The notes under the pieces: model-generated
Told to the model about the DNA's origin: nothing
The model's input: only the letters and a program-made list of their open reading frames with translations
Database searches by the model: none
Position numbers and translations under genes: made by a program
Part shown: positions 31,361 to 39,034 of the stretch, one piece after another
Layout of the letters: every line of letters starts with the position of its first letter
Numbering within the stretch: the first letter of the stretch is position 1
Virus record (IMG/VR): IMGVR_UViG_3300027302_000010
Coordinates: 1-43,459 of that record
Length of the DNA: 43,459 nucleotides
Source: a virus
Reading direction: 5' to 3' (one strand)

Positions 31361-33634
31361 ATGAGCTTCAAGGAACCCAGCAGAGTCTGGAACGTCGTTA
31401 GCGCCATGCTCGAAGCGGAACAGCCGCGCTCCCGCAACCGAGCGCGCATCAACTCCTGCTTCAACGGCAACCCTCCATACACCCAGGAGGAAGCACGCGA
31501 CAACCGCATCCAGACGAACGTCAACTTCCTGGAAGGCACCCGGATCATCCATGCCTCTCGCCAGCAGTTCACGAACGCGTTCCTGAAGCCTCAAAATTAC
31601 TTCTCGGTTGGTCTCGACATCGGACCCCGCGACAAGCGCACCCAGTGGGGCAACATCATCACGAAGCAGCTGAACCGCGTGATGAAGCGGTCTCCGAAAT
31701 ACTCCACGGTCTTGGAGTCTCAGTTTGCGGCCACGGTGCTTCACGGCATCGGGCCAGTCACTTGGCTTCGTGATCGCGACTGGTGCCCATCGGCTCGCGG
31801 CACTGAGGACATCTTGGTCCCGACCAACACGTTGACCACGATGGAGAACCTGTCGCACTTCGCGATCTACACGTCCTTTACGGCTCAGGACCTGATCCGC
31901 ATGACCCGTGGTGAGAACGTGGACCCCGGCTGGAATCTGAAACTGGTGAACCAGCTGCTGGCAGCAATGATCGAACGCGAGGCTACCAGCCTCCAGGTCA
32001 ACGACTGGTCTGGCCAATACTTCCCTGAGAAGATTGAGGAAGATTTCAAGGAGAACTCCGGTTACTGGGGTTCCGACGCGACACCGGTGCTGCGTTGCTA
32101 CGACTTCTACTTTCTGGACACGACCAGTGACGACCCCTCCTGGCGCCGCCGGATCATCGTTGACCAGTACAACAGCGGCATCGGCAATATGCAGACTGCT
32201 GGACAGTGGCTCTTCGATGCGGGAGATCGGTGTTACGGCCGCGACATCTTTGAACTGATGCACGTACAGTTTGCCGACGGCGCTGTAGTGCCTCCGTTCC
32301 GTTGGCATTCCGTGCGGTCACTCGGATACCTGCTGTACTCCGTCTGCCATCTCCAGAATCGGATGCGCTGCAAATTCACCGACTCGGTGTTCGAGCAGAT
32401 GCTGTGGCTTTTCCGCAACGTCGCTGACGGTGACGCTGAGCGGATGGAGAAGATCGACCTGTTCAACATGGGCGTGATCCCGGAAGGACTCTCCTGGGTT
32501 CCCCAGTCCGAACGTCACGTGCTGGACTACCCGATGCTCTCGGGCGCCATGGCCATGCACCGACAGATCATGGCCGAGTCCAGTGCGGCCTACACGCAGG
32601 ACGTGAACGACGGTTCATCGAAGGAACTCACGGCGACCGAGGTGATGGCCCGCGTGAACAACGCCAATGCGCTCATGGGCTCGATGCTCACCCGCGCCTA
32701 CACTCAGCAGACCTTCCAGTACCGCGAGATCGCTCGCCGGTTCTGCACGATCGACCATCCCGACTGCGTTCAGTTCCGTCGCAAGTGCGAAGCCGAAGGC
32801 GTCGATCCGTCCGTGTTCAACAACCTCGACAGCTGGGACATCATGCCCGAGCGCGTCATGGGCTCCGGCAACAAGATGCTCGAGATCGCGCAGGCTGACC
32901 GCCTCATGGCCATCCGCCCGTTGCTAGCACCGGATTCCCAAGCCGAGGTGGTTCATATGTACGTCGAGGCCAACACTGACGATCCTCTCCTGGCGAATCG
33001 TCTCGCACCGGTGGACAACAAACCCGTCTCGCCGGCCGTCGAGCGCGCTACGATGGCGTGGGGCACGCTCATCGACGGTCAGCCGGTGGTTATCGCGACT
33101 TCGATCAATCGGCCCGAGTACATCCAGACGCTTCTCCAGATGCTTGGTGGCGCTATCGGTCGCATCGAGAAAGAACAGAACGGTATGCCGACCATGGAAC
33201 GCGTGCTTGGCTTGGCCAACGTCATTCAGCACATCCAGGAGCAGATGCAGCTGATCGCTCAGGACCCCGGCCAAGAGCAGAACATGAAGCTCTACAACGA
33301 CGGCATCGCTCAGGCCTCGAACTACATCAAGGGCTACGTGCAGCGTCTTCAGCAGCAAGCTCAGGCTCAGGCCGAAGCAGGCGCAGCTGGAAATGGGATG
33401 GATGCCGAGACCGCTGCGAAGATCCAGTCGATGCTCATCACCGCGCAGTCCAAGGCTCAGATCGCTGCCGCGAACTCCGAGCAGAAGCGCGTCCAGAAGC
33501 AGGTGGCCTTCGAGCAAGATCAACAGCGCAAGAACGCCAACACGATCGCCGAGGCTCAGCGCAAGGGTGCGCTCACTCGGGCGGACATTGCCGCCATGGA
33601 TCTCAAGACTCAGGCCGACATCCTTAACCAATGA
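31361..33634 (+). CDS. Portal protein
   Basis: 757 residues, large as in P22-like and other podophage portals. N-terminal helices (FKEPSRVWNVVSAMLEAEQP) precede PPYTQEEARDNRIQTNVNFL, a classic portal segment. The centre has FADGAVVPPFRWHSVRSLGY and NGVNDGSSKELTATEVMARV-like parts typical of the clip and crown. The C-terminus is a long Gln/Ala/Lys-rich helix (from about 650) that probably forms the barrel. It forms the dodecameric vertex through which DNA is packed and ejected. The start at 31361 was chosen because upstream codons overlap the zinc-finger gene. Confidence 0.9.
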   Translation: MSFKEPSRVWNVVSAMLEAEQPRSRNRARINSCFNGNPPYTQEEARDNRIQTNVNFLEGTRIIHASRQQFTNAFLKPQNYFSVGLDIGPRDKRTQWGNIITKQLNRVMKRSPKYSTVLESQFAATVLHGIGPVTWLRDRDWCPSARGTEDILVPTNTLTTMENLSHFAIYTSFTAQDLIRMTRGENVDPGWNLKLVNQLLAAMIEREATSLQVNDWSGQYFPEKIEEDFKENSGYWGSDATPVLRCYDFYFLDTTSDDPSWRRRIIVDQYNSGIGNMQTAGQWLFDAGDRCYGRDIFELMHVQFADGAVVPPFRWHSVRSLGYLLYSVCHLQNRMRCKFTDSVFEQMLWLFRNVADGDAERMEKIDLFNMGVIPEGLSWVPQSERHVLDYPMLSGAMAMHRQIMAESSAAYTQDVNDGSSKELTATEVMARVNNANALMGSMLTRAYTQQTFQYREIARRFCTIDHPDCVQFRRKCEAEGVDPSVFNNLDSWDIMPERVMGSGNKMLEIAQADRLMAIRPLLAPDSQAEVVHMYVEANTDDPLLANRLAPVDNKPVSPAVERATMAWGTLIDGQPVVIATSINRPEYIQTLLQMLGGAIGRIEKEQNGMPTMERVLGLANVIQHIQEQMQLIAQDPGQEQNMKLYNDGIAQASNYIKGYVQRLQQQAQAQAEAGAAGNGMDAETAAKIQSMLITAQSKAQIAAANSEQKRVQKQVAFEQDQQRKNANTIAEAQRKGALTRADIAAMDLKTQADILNQ

Positions 33635-33894
33635 TACAATCCCCCAAGCAAGAGTTTCAGCGCGACAAGCAGCGCCTCCAATCAGTCGAGCGAATGCTCG
33701 AAACGCCCGAACTCCAAGCCGCGCTCTTGGCGGCCTTCAATAATTTCTGCTGGAACCTTCCGCCCTCGGAGAACCCGCAGCATGGCTGGAATGCCAACTG
33801 CAAGCGCGCCGGTGCGCGTGCGTTCATCGAGGAACTGAATGGTCTGGTGGAAATGCGAAAAGAAAAAACGACTCTTAATCAGAACCTCGAATGA
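33631..33894 (+). CDS. Hypothetical protein between portal and scaffold, 87 residues
   Basis: Helical protein with FQRDKQRLQSVERMLETPE and a conserved-looking HGWNANCKRAGARAFIEELN. It overlaps the portal stop by ATGA and the next start likewise, so it is part of the head operon. I recognise no family. It may be a head-completion or scaffold partner. Confidence 0.7.
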   Translation: MIQSPKQEFQRDKQRLQSVERMLETPELQAALLAAFNNFCWNLPPSENPQHGWNANCKRAGARAFIEELNGLVEMRKEKTTLNQNLE

Positions 33895-35144
33895 ACCCGC
33901 TGCTATCACCAGATGCCCCAACCGAACGGGGCGCAGATTATTCCGAAGCATTTTCCGGCATCGACGCTATCGAAGGGCAAGGTCTGGACAACCCGATGGG
34001 TTCAGCGATGCCTGCGCCTGTTGCTGCACCGACTCCCGCTCCTGCTCCTGAGCCGACCCCAGTTGCTGCCACCATTACCCCGGCTGCCGAAGCTCCGAAG
34101 CCGAAGGTTGAAGACCTGTTCAACCTGGATCGGTTCACTCCGAAGAAGGAAGAGCCCGCACCTGCTGCGAAGACGGAGCCCGCCAAGCCGGAACCGACCT
34201 CGATCAAGCAGTTCCGCGAGCAGTACGAGATGACCAAGAAGGAGCGCGATGATTTCGCGGCCAAGGTCACGGAACTCGAACGCGCCAAGTCTGAAGGTAC
34301 TCGCAAGGAAGTCGAAGAAGCCACCAAGGCCCTAAAGGCTGAGATGGATTCGATCCGCAAGAACGCCGAGGAACTGGACACTGAAGTCCGGTATCTCAAC
34401 TACACGCGATCTGGCGAGTACAAGCAGAAGTACGAAGCGCCGCTGCGTGAAGCGTGGCAGACTGCCCTTGGGGACATCGACGGTATCCGCGTCACTGATG
34501 AAGACGGCACCGAGCGCGATGCCAATCATCAAGACATCATGACTCTCTTGAACGTGCCGGTAGCCAAGGCTGCTATCATTGCCCAGGAGACGTTCGGCCC
34601 AGCTGCGCCCGAGATGATGGCTCACCGCCGGAAGATCCTCGAACTCACTCAGTCTCGAGACAAGTCCATCGCTGAGTGGAAAGAGAAGGGCGCCCAACGC
34701 GAGGTTGAGAAGTCCAAGCTCGTTGAGACCCGCCAGTCCCGGTCACGCGAGTTGTTTGAGTCGCAGTTTGCCGACTACGAGAAGACCCACGCTCAGCTGT
34801 TCGGCCGTGAGGATGGTGATGAAGATGGAAACCGCCTGCTGGATGAAAGCGACCGCTTGATCAAGATCGCTCTGAAGGGGGAAGGCGTCGATGCCGACAT
34901 GGGCTACGACGACAAAGTGGACTTGATCACCAAGGCCCAGGCTCAGGTGGCTCTGCGGGCGCGTGCCTACGGCCGTGAGCGTCTGCGCGTGATCCGCCTC
35001 CAGCAGAAGGTGGCGGAACTGGAGAAGAAGGTTGGCAAGGTCCGGTCGTCTGAACCCGGCCAAGGTGAAGGCACTTCGACCGCTACCCGGGTGGCGCCGA
35101 AGAACGCCGAGGACGCGATCGACGAACTTCCGTCAGCGTACTAA
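33891..35144 (+). CDS. Probable capsid assembly scaffolding protein
   Basis: 417 residues. A Pro/Ala-rich, probably unfolded N-terminus (about 30-110) leads into a long charged coiled coil (about 115-175, with TKKERDDFAAKVTELERAKS) and further helices to the end, with many Arg/Glu/Gln. The acidic, coil-rich layout and place just after portal fit a scaffold. The capsid gene is not next to it but on the other strand at 40.6 kb. Its stop codon overlaps the stop of the convergent gene at 35141. Confidence 0.75.
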   Translation: MNPLLSPDAPTERGADYSEAFSGIDAIEGQGLDNPMGSAMPAPVAAPTPAPAPEPTPVAATITPAAEAPKPKVEDLFNLDRFTPKKEEPAPAAKTEPAKPEPTSIKQFREQYEMTKKERDDFAAKVTELERAKSEGTRKEVEEATKALKAEMDSIRKNAEELDTEVRYLNYTRSGEYKQKYEAPLREAWQTALGDIDGIRVTDEDGTERDANHQDIMTLLNVPVAKAAIIAQETFGPAAPEMMAHRRKILELTQSRDKSIAEWKEKGAQREVEKSKLVETRQSRSRELFESQFADYEKTHAQLFGREDGDEDGNRLLDESDRLIKIALKGEGVDADMGYDDKVDLITKAQAQVALRARAYGRERLRVIRLQQKVAELEKKVGKVRSSEPGQGEGTSTATRVAPKNAEDAIDELPSAY

Positions 35145-35293
35145 CGGGCGGCCTTGCGCCTACCAGCAGCGGCTCGGCGTTGGAACTCTTCCGCGCCGAG
35201 CTTTTTTCTGCCGATGAATGCCGCGAGAGCGCGAGGATCGTCCGCACCTTGATTCTTCAGCTTGCGGACCAGTTTGGCGTATTTGGTTTGCAT
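35141..35293 (-). CDS. Conserved basic small phage protein, 50 residues
   Basis: MQTKYAKLVRKLKNQGADDP, then RALAAFIGRKKLGAEEFQRR and a basic end. The GRKK(L/Y)G segment marks a known type of small phage protein with no assigned function. It starts from the ATG at 35291-35293. Its stop overlaps that of the convergent scaffold gene, and its coding sequence contains the terminator of the opposite operon. It is the last gene of the leftward lysis operon. Confidence 0.65.
   Translation of the reverse strand: MQTKYAKLVRKLKNQGADDPRALAAFIGRKKLGAEEFQRRAAAGRRKAAR
35172..35207 (+). terminator. Intrinsic terminator of the packaging operon, inside an antisense gene
   Basis: GCTCGGCG (35172-35179) pairs with CGCCGAGC (35194-35201), with an inner GGAA/TTCC extension, and is followed by TTTTTT. 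On the plus strand it would end the TerL-to-scaffold message. The same bases code residues 29-41 or so of the 50-residue protein on the minus strand. Confidence 0.85.
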
Positions 35294-35297
35294 AGAG

Positions 35298-35546
35298 TCA
35301 CTTCCAGGATCGGCAACTCCAGAACTTGGCAGACAGCTTCGTTCCCGGGGCATCGCAGCCATGTCGAGCGTTGAAGCTCTTCCGGTTTTTCGCGATGTGC
35401 TTCTTGATCGGCATCTTGGGATCACCGAAGCGCACCAAGCGCACCTTGCCATCTTCCTTGGCCAGCACGGCAGACTTCTTGGACGCGCCTGGCGTAGACT
35501 TAGGTTTGTTGTACCCGGCGAACTTCTGGCCTCGGTAGGTGATCAT
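35298..35546 (-). CDS. DUF6321-like small phage protein, 82 residues
   Basis: It starts MITYRGQKFAGYNKPKSTPG and continues SKKSAVLAKEDGKVRLVRFG, then RKSFNARHGCDAPGTKLSAKFW. This layout (YNKPK.TPG..KKS.VL.K..GKV.L.RFG ... SF.ARH ... S..YW) matches a family of small phage proteins of unknown function. The start is fixed by an ATGA overlap with the upstream lipoprotein gene. Very basic; it may bind nucleic acid or the capsid. Confidence 0.8.
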   Translation of the reverse strand: MITYRGQKFAGYNKPKSTPGASKKSAVLAKEDGKVRLVRFGDPKMPIKKHIAKNRKSFNARHGCDAPGTKLSAKFWSCRSWK

Positions 35547-35758
35547 TTGGCCTTGGGCAGCGCGTACCACCCAGCTGGAATCTTCACAGTCGAAGGGCCG
35601 ACCAGTTTACCGTCGCGGTCAAACGCGTAAACACTAGCTCTCACCGGCTCTGCTAGCATGATCGGATCACCGGAAGGGACCAGGACCACCTTCGTCCGGC
35701 AGCCCAGGCAAATCGGCAATACGAGCAGCCAGATCGTTCTTGAGAGGTTTGGGTGCAT
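35543..35758 (-). CDS. Lipoprotein in the lysis module, possibly outer-membrane spanin-like
   Basis: 71 residues from the ATG at 35756-35758. A signal peptide (LSRTIWLLVLPICLG) ends in a Cys (CLGC), giving a mature CRTKVVLVPSGDPIMLAEPV lipoprotein with an extracytoplasmic, strand-rich body ending in AGWYALP. It sits in the lysis cluster after the holin and a small amphipathic protein and starts inside the upstream gene in another frame, like Rz/Rz1 pairs. The upstream partner lacks an obvious transmembrane segment, so a true spanin pair is uncertain. Confidence 0.6.
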   Translation of the reverse strand: MHPNLSRTIWLLVLPICLGCRTKVVLVPSGDPIMLAEPVRASVYAFDRDGKLVGPSTVKIPAGWYALPKAK

Positions 35759-35837
35759 TTCCGTCTTCAACCGTTGGTGCAGGCGTTTCCCGGAGCCAGT
35801 CCAGGAACGCCTTTACCAGTTGGTAGATCCAGTTCAC
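35667..35837 (-). CDS. Amphipathic small protein of the lysis module, 56 residues
   Basis: The GTG at 35835-35837 forms a GTGA overlap with the holin stop, as usual in this genome. It codes a short amphipathic helix (NWIYQLVKAFLDWLRE) then a Pro/Asp/Leu-rich tail. An upstream ATG at 35892-35894 would run deep into the holin gene and adds Cys-rich, unlikely sequence. It overlaps the lipoprotein gene by 92 bases. It may bind the inner membrane; no spanin coil is evident. Confidence 0.6.
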   Translation of the reverse strand: MNWIYQLVKAFLDWLRETPAPTVEDGNAPKPLKNDLAARIADLPGLPDEGGPGPFR

Positions 35838-36028
35838 GCAGATGGAGCAGCAGGCGGAGTCGGAGGAGTCTTGCGATTCTTCCAGACAGACCATGCAACG
35901 CCCAAGACCGTGATGAAAGCGCCGGCAAGCTCGTTGGCTTGGTCAACGGTCACAAGGCCTTTGGCGACCAGAAAACCGCCACCGAACGAGAGCCCGTGGC
36001 GGACGATAGACTTGATTGAGTCGTTCAT
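35834..36028 (-). CDS. Holin, Pam3 gp28-like
   Basis: 64 residues, two hydrophobic helices (HGLSFGGGFLVAKGL and ELAGAFITVLGVAWSVWKNR) with charged ends: the layout of small holins. It would form membrane lesions that let the transglycosylase coded at 3.4 kb reach the wall. It overlaps the XhlA-like gene by ATGA and lies in a lysis cluster. Confidence 0.75.
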   Translation of the reverse strand: MNDSIKSIVRHGLSFGGGFLVAKGLVTVDQANELAGAFITVLGVAWSVWKNRKTPPTPPAAPSA

Positions 36029-36231
36029 TTCAGGGTCATCCTACCAATGAGTTGTGCTAGCACAACCAAAACCCCGAGGCCACCAAACAGCTTCCATTGG
36101 AACTGCTTGAGGCCTTCGAGGGTGGCTTTGATTCCGTGGATGTCGGAGACCATCCCAGCGTCTTTATCACCGATGATGGTCTCCAGTCTCACGATACGTA
36201 CCTCAAGGTTGTGTAGGCTCTCCTCCGGCAT
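36025..36231 (-). CDS. XhlA-like membrane protein, 68 residues
   Basis: An N-terminal coiled helix (NLEVRIVRLETIIGDKDAG; DIHGIKATLEGLKQFQ) and one C-terminal hydrophobic segment (LFGGLGVLVVLAQLIG) are the layout of XhlA-type phage membrane proteins that work with a holin. It directly precedes the holin gene and overlaps it by ATGA, and overlaps the upstream gene by 29 bases. Confidence 0.7.
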   Translation of the reverse strand: MPEESLHNLEVRIVRLETIIGDKDAGMVSDIHGIKATLEGLKQFQWKLFGGLGVLVVLAQLIGRMTLK

Positions 36232-36415
36232 TGGCGGGGGCGGGTTGGGATGCGTCGTTAGCCTTCTTAGCTACGTCTATGGCCAGTGCGATCTTGTCTT
36301 GAATCGGGAGCCCGATGCGGGCGGCTTGGCCGCCAACTGATTTGATTCCCAATTCAACGAACTGGATGATCGCCTGCGCCTCGATGTCGGTGAGATGAAC
36401 AGTAATAGGATTCAT
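36203..36415 (-). CDS. Hypothetical protein, 70 residues
   Basis: Helical core (DIEAQAIIQFVELGIKSVGG; DKIALAIDVAKKANDAS) with a Pro/Gly/Ala tail. No membrane segment. It may be a small regulator of lysis or a virion accessory; the family is not recognised. It lies at the head of the lysis genes and overlaps the XhlA-like gene. Confidence 0.6.
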   Translation of the reverse strand: MNPITVHLTDIEAQAIIQFVELGIKSVGGQAARIGLPIQDKIALAIDVAKKANDASQPAPANAGGEPTQP

Positions 36416-36437
36416 GCGGCGTCAGCGTATGTCAGCG

Positions 36438-36809
36438 TCAAGCAGCTGGCAACTCTGGGGTAGACATATCAGGAGCGGGAGGCTCCGGCGGCGGAACCGG
36501 CACCCACGGCAGCGGCGGAGCGATGATCGGAGGGTTGATCTGGTTCTCGATCTGGAGCGTGACGTTCGCTTCGATGGCGGTCTGATCGACGCCATTGCTG
36601 AAGCACCAGCCGAGGACTTGCGCTTCGGCCAACTGATCGTAAGGCGTGAAGTTCTCAGTCGGCGGAGCAAACGAGCATGAGCCGTAGCAAGTGCCGCTGT
36701 AGTTATCCTGCGAGCCGTTGCAACGCCAGTCGGCGGTAATCACAACGTCCGTGAGAGTGCCTTCGGTCGGTTTGACCAACAGGCGTTCGATGATCCAAGA
36801 GATGTTCAT
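36438..36809 (-). CDS. DUF7936-type phage virion protein, 123 residues
   Basis: It starts MNISWIIERLLVKPTEGTLT and continues DVVITADWRCNGSQDNYSGT, YGSCSF, QVLGWCFSNGVDQTAIEANV, with a Pro-rich end. I recognise this pattern as a DUF7936-type small protein found near tail or capsid genes of many tailed phages; its role is unknown. It is 12 bases downstream of the fibre gene. Confidence 0.75.
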   Translation of the reverse strand: MNISWIIERLLVKPTEGTLTDVVITADWRCNGSQDNYSGTCYGSCSFAPPTENFTPYDQLAEAQVLGWCFSNGVDQTAIEANVTLQIENQINPPIIAPPLPWVPVPPPEPPAPDMSTPELPAA

Positions 36810-36820
36810 GGTGGTATTGA

Positions 36821-38245
36821 TTAAGCGGCTGCGATGGTAGTGACAGTGCCAGAGCTTCCACGGTACTTCAGCGCACCGGCTTCGACATAAAGTTGACCGC
36901 CAGTGACGTTAGCCGTAGGAGCGGTTCCGTTGGCAATCTGGATGGTTTTGGCAGCGGTGGTTCCGGCTGTGGTTAAACCGACAAGTAAGTTGCCCAGAGC
37001 ATCGAGCGTCATCGCTTGGGTGAAGGTGGCAATCGCTCCAGTACCAGCAACGGCAGTGTACCAAGCATGAGTTCCACTAGACTGCTCGTAGCGCGAAGCA
37101 GTTTGACCGGAGCCAAAGTAAGTCCAGCCACCGGCTCCAGCATTGTAGCAGTTGGCAGCAACACCAGCGACGGTGAATGCTTGGCTGTACAACGATCCAT
37201 AGGTCAACTGAACTGGCTTGAACGCAGCACCCCACGCACTCGGCGTAACGCCTATGCCCACTTGGCCCGTGCCATCAATCTTGAACCGGCTGGTGAACGC
37301 ACTGGCAGCAGCAGAAGCAGCGCGGAAACCAATGTCGAGATATGCAAGAGCGTCGGAACTGTTCTTGTGTTCGATCTTCCATGAAGGACGGGCAACAGTC
37401 TGAACGCCCTCGGTTCCGTTGTTGTTGTAGTAGTTGGTGCCAACAATGTACAGATCAGGTCCGGCTGCGCTTGAAAGGAACAATCCATCGCCACCGCTGT
37501 TGACTCGGGCGACTCCATTCACATCCAATTTGTATGAAGGACTCGCCGCCCCCACGCCCAGCCCCGTGGAGTTCAGGCGCATTTGCTCTGCGCTTCCAAT
37601 AATCCAGTTAAGCGTATCCGCTGCCGGATTTCCCATTCCACTGTTCTGATACCAGAAACCGTAAATAGGAACAGTCGACGAGAATCCGGTTGAAACAGGA
37701 GTTTGAATGTAAGCTGAAGCAACCGCAGCAGTAGGATCAGTGGTCCTAAGAAACAACGCACCAGCACCGGCGGTTCCACGAACATCAAGCGGAAGAATTG
37801 GAGTCGCCGTACCAATGCCGACACCAGTAGTGGTCGTAGTAAGACGAGTCGTCCGCACCGTCAGATCGCCGCTGATGGTGGCGGAGCCATCAATGTCCAG
37901 CTTGTTTAACGCGTCATCCCAAAGAAACTTGGAATCGCCTGCTAGCACTCCGTTGTTGTTGTAAATAACCTCATGATTCGCCCCCGCACCACCCGGAGCC
38001 GGCGGAGCAAACAGGAACTTCATCAACTGGTTCGCGATGATCGACTCGATATCGGACTTAGGCTGCGTGACGATCTGGTAGAACTCATTCCACAGCTGTT
38101 GCGTGGTCAGGTTCGGGTTGAGCGGCGTGCCGGCATTGGCGTTAGCCAATGTTGCAGCGACGACCGAACGAACGGCGGAAATGGAATCGAGGTTCAGCAC
38201 CTGCTGAGCGTCATTCCTTAGTGTTTGAATGGATGGGGTAGGCAT
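36821..38245 (-). CDS. Tail fibre protein, 474 residues
   Basis: Helical N-terminus ([20 protein letters not shown]) likely anchors to the virion. A beta-rich fibre follows with [20 protein letters not shown] and [12 protein letters not shown], repeats typical of tail fibres of triple-beta-helix type, and a C-terminal head ([20 protein letters not shown]). No intramolecular chaperone (peptidase S74) end is present. It may mediate receptor contact in addition to the spike coded at 24 kb. Confidence 0.75.
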   Translation of the reverse strand: MPTPSIQTLRNDAQQVLNLDSISAVRSVVAATLANANAGTPLNPNLTTQQLWNEFYQIVTQPKSDIESIIANQLMKFLFAPPAPGGAGANHEVIYNNNGVLAGDSKFLWDDALNKLDIDGSATISGDLTVRTTRLTTTTTGVGIGTATPILPLDVRGTAGAGALFLRTTDPTAAVASAYIQTPVSTGFSSTVPIYGFWYQNSGMGNPAADTLNWIIGSAEQMRLNSTGLGVGAASPSYKLDVNGVARVNSGGDGLFLSSAAGPDLYIVGTNYYNNNGTEGVQTVARPSWKIEHKNSSDALAYLDIGFRAASAAASAFTSRFKIDGTGQVGIGVTPSAWGAAFKPVQLTYGSLYSQAFTVAGVAANCYNAGAGGWTYFGSGQTASRYEQSSGTHAWYTAVAGTGAIATFTQAMTLDALGNLLVGLTTAGTTAAKTIQIANGTAPTANVTGGQLYVEAGALKYRGSSGTVTTIAAA

Positions 38246-38250
38246 AACTG

Positions 38251-38658
38251 TTAAACAAATTCCGAAAACACGTATGAAACTGTCCCGGACGCAGACGCAA
38301 CACTTATTGCACCCACGTATCCGTTGGTTTCAATCGGAGATGAAATAGTGCCACCGGAAGGGTTGTGCTTGTTTAATTCCAAATGGTAATCAGAGACCGT
38401 GGCGCCGGTTCCAAACTTCATGTACAGCAATTCGTTCTTCTGGTTCTGAAGAATGAACCGTTTACGCAACGAATTAACCGCAGATACGGCCAATGTGGTC
38501 TGCAAACCGCCTGGGCTGGTCGTGGTCAACGAAGCGCCCGGCTGCCCCGCCTGAATCTGCTGGAGCAAGGTCACCATGTAGGTGTCTTTTACACCCGGCG
38601 ACAGGCAGTCGAAGCACCCGCTGAGCGAGGCGATCTCTTGGGAAGTCAGTGCTGGCAT
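38251..38658 (-). CDS. Virion-associated protein, 135 residues
   Basis: N-terminus [20 protein letters not shown] with a helix, then a beta-rich C-terminal part ([40 protein letters not shown]) that resembles decoration or head-fibre modules. It lies between the capsid-linked 90-residue gene and the tail fibre gene, which suits a head or fibre-attachment role. The start ATG is at 38656-38658. Family not known to me. Confidence 0.65.
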   Translation of the reverse strand: MPALTSQEIASLSGCFDCLSPGVKDTYMVTLLQQIQAGQPGASLTTTSPGGLQTTLAVSAVNSLRKRFILQNQKNELLYMKFGTGATVSDYHLELNKHNPSGGTISSPIETNGYVGAISVASASGTVSYVFSEFV

Positions 38659-38659
38659 A

Positions 38660-38932
38660 TCAGGCTTCCTCCTCCATGCCTTCCATCTCCATCTCGGGCT
38701 TTTCCATTTCCATTTCTTCGACGTCTTGCCGGCCGGACTCACCTAAGGTGATGCCGTCGAATCCGATGATCTCGATGGTGCCACGCGGCGTAGTGCGCCA
38801 GTCAACCATGGCGGTGCCAGAGTCACCTTCGAGCCGCAATTCTTTGGGCGGAGTAAACTCGACCGTCTCGACTTCGGCGCCCATGCGGCCCATGCCGTCC
38901 ATCTTTCGTTTCCGCATCATTTGTCCGTACAT
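38660..38932 (-). CDS. Met/Glu-rich small protein after capsid gene, 90 residues
   Basis: It starts MYGQMMRKRKMDGMGRMGAE after a good ribosome-binding site (AAAGGA). A strand-rich centre (VETVEFTPPKELRLEGDSG; AMVDWRTTPRGTIEIIGFDG) ends in an acidic Met/Glu repeat (EMEMEKPEMEMEGMEEEA). It may decorate the capsid or bind metal. It is the first gene downstream of the capsid gene and is separated from it by a leader with hairpins. Confidence 0.65.
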   Translation of the reverse strand: MYGQMMRKRKMDGMGRMGAEVETVEFTPPKELRLEGDSGTAMVDWRTTPRGTIEIIGFDGITLGESGRQDVEEMEMEKPEMEMEGMEEEA

Positions 38933-38952
38933 CGTAAAATCCTTTTCTTGAG

Positions 38953-39021
38953 AGGCTGCCAGCATCCCGGACGCTCCGGAAGGCTGCCAGCACCTCGGGG
39001 GCTCCCCCGAAAGAGAGCCCC
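38953..39021 (-). repeat. Direct repeats and hairpin after the capsid gene
   Basis: AGGCTGCCAGCA occurs at 38953-38964 and 38981-38992. Next to these GGGGCTC (38998-39004) can pair with GAGCCCC (39015-39021). Read on the minus strand, the hairpin lies about 14 bases after the capsid stop. No U tract follows, so it may act as a partial attenuator or RNA-stability element that sets capsid above downstream expression. Confidence 0.5.
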
Positions 39022-39034
39022 GTTTGGTGGCGGT

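Noticed and set aside
31169-32308. 379-codon open frame on the minus strand across the portal gene
   Set aside because: Shadow of portal codon bias; composition lacks domain order and no start signal is present.
35838-35894. ATG at 35892-35894 as start of the amphipathic lysis-module protein
   Set aside because: It would add a Cys/Ser-rich stretch inside the holin gene; the GTGA overlap at 35834-35837 matches the rest of the genome.
36051-36066. Perfect 16-bp palindrome GTTGTGCTAGCACAAC
   Set aside because: It lies fully in the membrane-segment codons (VVLAQ) of the XhlA-like gene and has no control context, so chance and coding use explain it.
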